Part shown: positions 59,993 to 64,000 of the stretch, in pieces
Layout: every line of letters starts with the position of its first letter
How positions within the stretch are numbered: position 1 is the stretch's first letter
Assembly (NCBI GenBank): GCA_025449115.1
Contig: JAHLKC010000031.1
Location: forward strand, 248,001-312,000
Length of the DNA stretch: 64,000 bases
Origin: Chytridium lagenaria
Taxonomy: Eukaryota; Chytridiomycota; Chytridiomycetes; Chytridiales; Chytridiaceae
Direction of reading: 5' to 3'
Notes under the pieces: model-generated
Database searches by the model: none
What the model saw: only the letters and a program-made list of their open reading frames with translations
What the model was told of the DNA's origin: nothing
Translations under genes and position numbers: made by a program

Positions 59993-62692
59993 TTATATCG
60001 TCAAGATCCGGGGGGGTGTCAAAAGAGTATGGGAGGGAGGGTGGGTACTGATTAACATCGTTTTTGTAAGAGGGTATTTATTTAAGACACTTGTAGGTAA
60101 GTGATGCCAGGAGTTCTGGGTGTCAACGTTGAAAGAAGAGATTGTATCCGCAGATAGAGGCTTTTTGATTTCATACTTAGCCCGAATTGGGTAGGCATAC
60201 TTATATTGAGAGGTACCGTCATTGAAATCCTGACCGGTAGGTGAGGAATCATTAAGTTCACCAGGAAGGCAAACGGCATCAATGGCTAAAACGTAGGTGA
60301 GCGCGGTTGGGTTGGTTTGAAGTACCCAAACGTGCCGGACTCGTTGGGGCAACAGGTGTTGTGAGAACAGGTAGTTAGTGGAGCTGTTTATTAACGAAGC
60401 GGCTGTTTCCGCATTGAAACGCATTAAAACGTCATGTGTGGAAAAGACTTCGTCATAGCGCTTAGAGCGATCAGAGTGCTTTTGCTTCAACTTTTTATTT
60501 TGGTACTTAGAATTGGCGCCAATAAAGACTCGTGAAGAATCGGAACAGATTGTGACAACATCAGAACCATCAGTAAAGGTTTCAGTCGGCTTAAAGGCAC
60601 GGGAGAGAGCGTCGGCAACTTCGTGGCTCTTTCCTGGAGTGTGGACAAGCTCAATGGTATGCTCCTGCAGGGCATACATCCAGCGGGCAAATCTGCCTTT
60701 GAGATCACCCTTAGAAAAAAGGGGAACGAGTGCAGAATGGTCCGTTTCAATTTTGTAGGATTTTCCCCAAGTGTAGGGTTCAAAAAGACTAGCACTCCAC
60801 GCGACGGCGAGGCCTTCGCGATCGGTGTTGGAGTAGTTTTGTTCCGCATCATTCAGAGTTCGAGAGGCAAAAGCAACGGGGTGATAAATGCCGTCACGAT
60901 CGATGAAGAGAGCAGCGCCTATACCAATTTTGGAAGCGTCGCAAGAAATAACGAGCTTATCGTCGGGAAGAGGATTAGTGAGGAGGACCTCTGCTTTCAA
61001 AGTTTTCAAAAGGTGTTGGAAAGACGACTCACAGGAATCCGTCCACGAAAAAGGAGAAGACTTTTTGAGAAGACTATATAGAGGATATGCGACATCAGTG
61101 AAGTTAGGCACAAAGCGTCGAAAATAGTTGGTGAATCCTAGGAAACGTTGAACGTCACGAACGGATTTTGGAGTAGGCCAGCTATCTAGCTTACCGAGTT
61201 TTTCTGGGTCGGCTTTTATGCCATCTTTCGAAATAACATGGCCTAAAAATGGGAGTACTTCAAAAAGGAACTGACATTTTTTGGGTTTTAGTTTTAGATT
61301 ATATTCCAGTAGCCGGTCGAATACTAGCTGTAAGTTGGCGAAGTGGGTTTCCTCGTCCTTTGAAAAGATGATTATATCGTCAATGTAGACCATACAATTT
61401 ATCCATTTTAGCCCGGCTAGAGCCATATCCATACAACGTTGGAAAGTAGGTGGACTGTTAGTAAGGCCGAAAGGCATAACCAAATACTCATAAAGACCAT
61501 CGGGGGTAACGAAAGCAGTTTTGTGTCGGTCTTCCGGTGCAACAGGTATTTGCCAGAAACCGGACAAAAGATCCAACGAGGTGAATAAAGTCATACCTGC
61601 AAGACGGTCAAAAGTCTCATCGATGCGGGGAAGAGGATATTTATCTTTTATTGTGACTTCATTTAATCTCCTGAAGTCGGTACAGAATCGGACAGAGTTA
61701 TCCTTTTTCTTTGCAAGACAAACAGGAGAGGCGTAAGGGGATCGCGACTCACTAATAATCTTGGTTTTAAGCATTTCAGCGATGTGGTCGCGTATAATTT
61801 TAGCACGCTCCAACCCTACAGGATAAGGAGCGAGGTTGGGAGCACGAGCATAAGGTTTAAGCTCAATGGTGTGTTGACCTGGAGATTTAGTGCCCGTTTG
61901 AACGGATTCACGAAAAACGTCCATGTTCTGTCCTTTTTCTAAGAAGCTTCGGAGTGCCTTAAGGCGTTCAGGAGAGGATTTCAGGTGGTCAAAATCGAAA
62001 CGATTCCAAATTTCCTCAAAAGACGCAGGGGTTTGTTCCTTGAGGTAGTCCATTCGATCCTCATTGGTGGGGTCTTTGGGTTGGAGGTGAGCAAGGGCCT
62101 CTTTTTCAGCCTTCGACGGCTCCAAGAACTTAGCAGATTCGTTCAAATCAAGTTCGGACACGTCAAGCTGAGGTAACGAATCATCGACAACTAGGGATAT
62201 GTCCTCATCGTCGTGATGATCGTCGAGGAGAGGGTCACTGGGTAAATCAAGCTCCTTGGCTAAGGAGTCAAGACGTCGGAGGGCTGAGGATATAGGAGGT
62301 TTGGGAATTCGAGTGGAATGTCCTTTATTAGTTCGTCTGTAACGACGAAGATCGTTCCTTTCTAAGTCTCCACATGATTCAGCAAGAATTGAATAATGTA
62401 TGAGGAGGTCTTTGAGAGATTTAAGTTTATTATTGACCATAAGCTCACTGAGTAAGGAGATCATGGATTCATTGTCGTCCATGATTTTGTCGCTAAGAGG
62501 CAAGACGAATCTAGTGTCTTGTTGATGATCATCGACCATGTAACCAATTTCCATTCCCGCCGTTAGTTTGGTGGGGAAAGGGCCAAGGTAAGTTACCAGC
62601 AAAGGGAAGGGAGTCATGTGGACAGACATATTCTCCTCATACTTGGTTTTCCTGGACTTATTCCATTTCTTTTTGATGGGATTAGAAATCAT
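59993..62692 (-). CDS. Ty3/Gypsy Pol, reverse transcriptase and RNase H part
   Basis: A single open frame of about 900 codons. The first ATG in frame is at 62692 (MISNPIKKKWNKS), but the frame is open upstream to about 62,731. The first 290 residues are acidic and unrecognised, with no DTG/DSG protease site or CCHC knuckle. The RT spans about residues 300-490: PYASPVCLAKKKDNSVRFC, FTSLDLLSGFWQI, MPFGLTNSPPTFQ and the YIDD catalytic box (about residue 439). RNase H runs from about residue 583 (ISCDASKIGIGAAL) and includes the TDREGLAVAWS and ETDHSALVPLF motifs and the PGKSHEVADALSR end. About 190 further residues form an unknown linker. The frame shifts just before 59,993 and continues into the endonuclease region. 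Confidence 0.93.
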   Translation of the reverse strand: MISNPIKKKWNKSRKTKYEENMSVHMTPFPLLVTYLGPFPTKLTAGMEIGYMVDDHQQDTRFVLPLSDKIMDDNESMISLLSELMVNNKLKSLKDLLIHYSILAESCGDLERNDLRRYRRTNKGHSTRIPKPPISSALRRLDSLAKELDLPSDPLLDDHHDDEDISLVVDDSLPQLDVSELDLNESAKFLEPSKAEKEALAHLQPKDPTNEDRMDYLKEQTPASFEEIWNRFDFDHLKSSPERLKALRSFLEKGQNMDVFRESVQTGTKSPGQHTIELKPYARAPNLAPYPVGLERAKIIRDHIAEMLKTKIISESRSPYASPVCLAKKKDNSVRFCTDFRRLNEVTIKDKYPLPRIDETFDRLAGMTLFTSLDLLSGFWQIPVAPEDRHKTAFVTPDGLYEYLVMPFGLTNSPPTFQRCMDMALAGLKWINCMVYIDDIIIFSKDEETHFANLQLVFDRLLEYNLKLKPKKCQFLFEVLPFLGHVISKDGIKADPEKLGKLDSWPTPKSVRDVQRFLGFTNYFRRFVPNFTDVAYPLYSLLKKSSPFSWTDSCESSFQHLLKTLKAEVLLTNPLPDDKLVISCDASKIGIGAALFIDRDGIYHPVAFASRTLNDAEQNYSNTDREGLAVAWSASLFEPYTWGKSYKIETDHSALVPLFSKGDLKGRFARWMYALQEHTIELVHTPGKSHEVADALSRAFKPTETFTDGSDVVTICSDSSRVFIGANSKYQNKKLKQKHSDRSKRYDEVFSTHDVLMRFNAETAASLINSSTNYLFSQHLLPQRVRHVWVLQTNPTALTYVLAIDAVCLPGELNDSSPTGQDFNDGTSQYKYAYPIRAKYEIKKPLSADTISSFNVDTQNSWHHLPTSVLNKYPLTKTMLISTHPPSHTLLTPPRILTI

Positions 62693-62740
62693 AATCTCCA
62701 AGAAAGAAATGTTAGCGACCAGTGTACATAATTATAATTC

Positions 62741-62868
62741 GCTTAAGTCCCGTCGAAATTGTCAGCAATTTTGTACGACGGCTTAGGAAATTGATAATTG
62801 GAATCCTGGTAGTCTAACAGGATTATCTTTTTTCTTCTTGACGACCTGTCGGGACAGTCGTCAAGTAT
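62741..62868. other. Three consecutive stem-loops between divergent ORFs
   Basis: Stem-loop 1 (62744-62785): TAAG, CCGTCG and AAATTG pair with CAATTT, CGACGG and CTTA. Stem-loop 2 (62802-62824): AATCCTG pairs with CAGGATT. Stem-loop 3 (62837-62865): CTTGACGA and CTGTC pair with GACAG and TCGTCAAG, with one bulged C. They fill most of the spacer between the minus-strand Pol frame and the plus-strand ORF at 62896. Confidence 0.75.
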
Positions 62869-62895
62869 TGTTTTCTTGCTAGCGCGTTTTGAGGT

Positions 62896-63591
62896 ATGGC
62901 TGCTGTTGTTCCTCCTCCCCTTGTTCCCACCACCACTTCTTGGGAAGGGGTTCTAGTCTCCGCTATGGATGGCGCTGCTTTGGCTCAGGCTATCGAGGAT
63001 CTGGGCGATGATCGCCCCATTCCGGGTCCTTTGATTAATCGAAGGGTTCGACTGTTGGAGGTTCTATCGTTCTATGATGCTCGCCCAGCTGCCGTGTTGG
63101 GCGTCGTTCCTTTTACTATGGCCATCATTGATGCCATTTTAGCGGGAGTTTTTGTGCCGGCCATTGCGGAGGATGGGGGTGGAGGTGGGGAGGAGAGAGC
63201 GGCGGACGGGTCCGAGGTGGATGACGTTGCTGTCCTCGCCGGAGACGACGACGCTGATGTTGAGATCAACGCTGATGAATCCGTGATGGATGATATCTCT
63301 CCTTCTGACACTGATACGGCTCTTTTGGGAGAGCGTGTTAAGGAACTTGAGAAGCAGAACAAGGCTCTGCGTCGGAAGGCTCGCAAGCATCGGTCTTCGC
63401 GTCATCGTAAGCGCTCTAAGCGCCACCGGCGGTCTAGGTCTTCGTCGGAGTCGTCCTCGGGATCGGATTCGGATTCTGGTTCTTCCTCTTCGTCCTCGTC
63501 TCGGTCGTCGCTCTTGTCGGGGGACCGTGAACGTCTTGATCTTGGTCAGGATTTCGTTCCTAACCTTTTGGACAGAGTGAGTGTTTTGTAG
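62896..63591 (+). CDS. Acidic and Ser/Arg-rich coiled-coil protein, possibly Gag-like
   Basis: An open frame of 231 codons from the ATG at 62896. Residues 1-90 look globular (WEGVLVSAMDGAALAQAIED, RVRLLEVLSFYDARPAAVLG). A Gly/Asp/Glu-rich acidic linker follows, then a short coiled coil (LLGERVKELEKQNKALRR). Next is an Arg/His/Ser basic tract (HRSSRHRKRSKRHRRSRS) and a Ser-rich tail. The frame stops at 63591, but GTGAGT at about 63,573 is a good donor, so the protein may continue past an intron. It is divergent from the Gypsy Pol, 165 bases away. An N-terminal fold, coiled coil and basic tail could suit a retrotransposon Gag or a nuclear SR-type protein; neither is shown. Confidence 0.55.
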   Translation: MAAVVPPPLVPTTTSWEGVLVSAMDGAALAQAIEDLGDDRPIPGPLINRRVRLLEVLSFYDARPAAVLGVVPFTMAIIDAILAGVFVPAIAEDGGGGGEERAADGSEVDDVAVLAGDDDADVEINADESVMDDISPSDTDTALLGERVKELEKQNKALRRKARKHRSSRHRKRSKRHRRSRSSSESSSGSDSDSGSSSSSSSRSSLLSGDRERLDLGQDFVPNLLDRVSVL

Positions 63592-64000
63592 TTTGTTCTT
63601 TGTTTCTTGAGTAGTCGGTTTTCCTAAGAACCTGGGAGTTTTCATTAGTGTGTCCTTCCTGAAAGGCTCGCAGTGGTCTTTCTCACTCATTTTCTGTCCT
63701 TTTTCGTTTGGTTTTGCTTTTCTTATTGTTTGGGCTGTGTTGGGCCTTTGCGGACCCGTAGGGTCTTGTTTTCCCAGCAGCCATGTGGGTACCACTTCTT
63801 TTTCTTTGATTTCTTTTTTTGGGAGCATTTATTATACCAGGCTATCCATCATCGTTCGAGGCGAATGGATAGTCTGGCACTCTCTTGTTGGCTTTCTGAT
63901 TGCAGGGGCCGTGAGTTCTCCATTGGGAGTGTTTATGTTTCTTTGGGAACTTTATTACTAGGAGCGTTGGCTCCATCCTCTGTAGGGAGTACCAGCTCTT
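63592..64000 (+). other. T-rich stretch at the window end, possible intron or 3' UTR
   Basis: It is T-rich with several possible acceptors (GCTCGCAG near 63,671, TTGCAG near 63,905) after the donor-like GTGAGT at 63,573. It may be an intron of the preceding gene. No independent gene is recognised before the window ends. Confidence 0.35.

Larger units (their letters stand above)
55480..62740 (-). mobile_element. Ty3/Gypsy chromodomain retrotransposon carrying an ExoIII/APE-like endonuclease domain
   Basis: On the minus strand the order is reverse transcriptase, RNase H, a linker, an exonuclease III/AP endonuclease (EEP) domain, integrase with HHCC and DD35E, a GPF-like region and a C-terminal chromodomain. 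RT-RH-IN order plus chromodomain defines a chromovirus. Gag and protease were not found upstream of RT. The reading starts about 40 bases inside a hairpin-rich junction, so the 5' part is missing, very diverged or encoded unusually. Frame changes occur, but long open frames (RT-RH over 890 codons) suggest a young copy. The extra endonuclease is the unusual part. Confidence 0.88.

Noticed and set aside
63139..63828. Long minus-strand frame opposite the Ser/Arg-rich ORF
   Set aside because: It is Arg-rich antisense of Ser/Asp codon runs and lacks globular character; the plus-strand reading is better.

Overview
This window looks like nuclear DNA of a fungus. The genes are interrupted by short GT-AG introns, often 45-70 nt, and several products are typically fungal or eukaryotic: a Zn(II)2Cys6 regulator, FSH1-type hydrolase, TFIID subunit TAF5, ataxin-10, 5-aminolevulinate synthase, GPI3/PIG-A, HIS1 and a full-length ABCB exporter. 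A glycosyltransferase with a B4GALNT-like (GT12-type) domain, a Ty1/Copia element and a chromodomain Ty3/Gypsy element would fit an early-diverging (for example zoosporic) lineage. That placement is inference; no rRNA or other diagnostic marker is present.

Layout. From 1 to about 31.3 kb is a dense housekeeping block: an unrecognised beta-rich protein (+), ataxin-10 (-), TAF5 (-), ALAS (+), a gene-poor stretch with a 77-bp tandem duplication, a conserved fungal membrane protein (+), an FSH1-like protein (-), a coiled-coil protein (+), PIG-A (+) tail-to-tail with HIS1 (-), a large two-glycosyltransferase protein (-) and an ABCB transporter (-). From 32.3 to 34.0 kb lies a degraded, inverted copy of the same transporter without nucleotide-binding domains. 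From 34.3 to 46 kb are a Zn2Cys6 regulator (-), two tandem paralogous unknown genes (-) duplicated together with flanking DNA, a degenerate repeat field, a possible small mitochondrial membrane protein (-) and an unknown gene (+). About 46-49 kb is AT-rich and apparently empty. From about 49 to 63 kb is a retrotransposon cluster: a 3'-truncated Ty1/Copia element (+), LTR-like debris, then a Ty3/Gypsy chromovirus on the minus strand. The window ends with a divergent acidic/Ser-Arg-rich ORF (+).

The most unusual object is the Ty3/Gypsy element. Between its RNase H and integrase it carries a complete-looking exonuclease III/AP-endonuclease (EEP) domain. This is the position where plant Tat elements acquired a second RNase H. 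I know of no LTR retrotransposon described with an APE-type endonuclease there.

A caveat applies to every gene model. Even essential genes (ALAS, HIS1, PIG-A, the ABC transporter) contain single-base gains or losses, several in homopolymer runs. I read these mainly as consensus errors of a noisy long-read assembly rather than decay, so intervals are given as spans and exact exon joins are not claimed.
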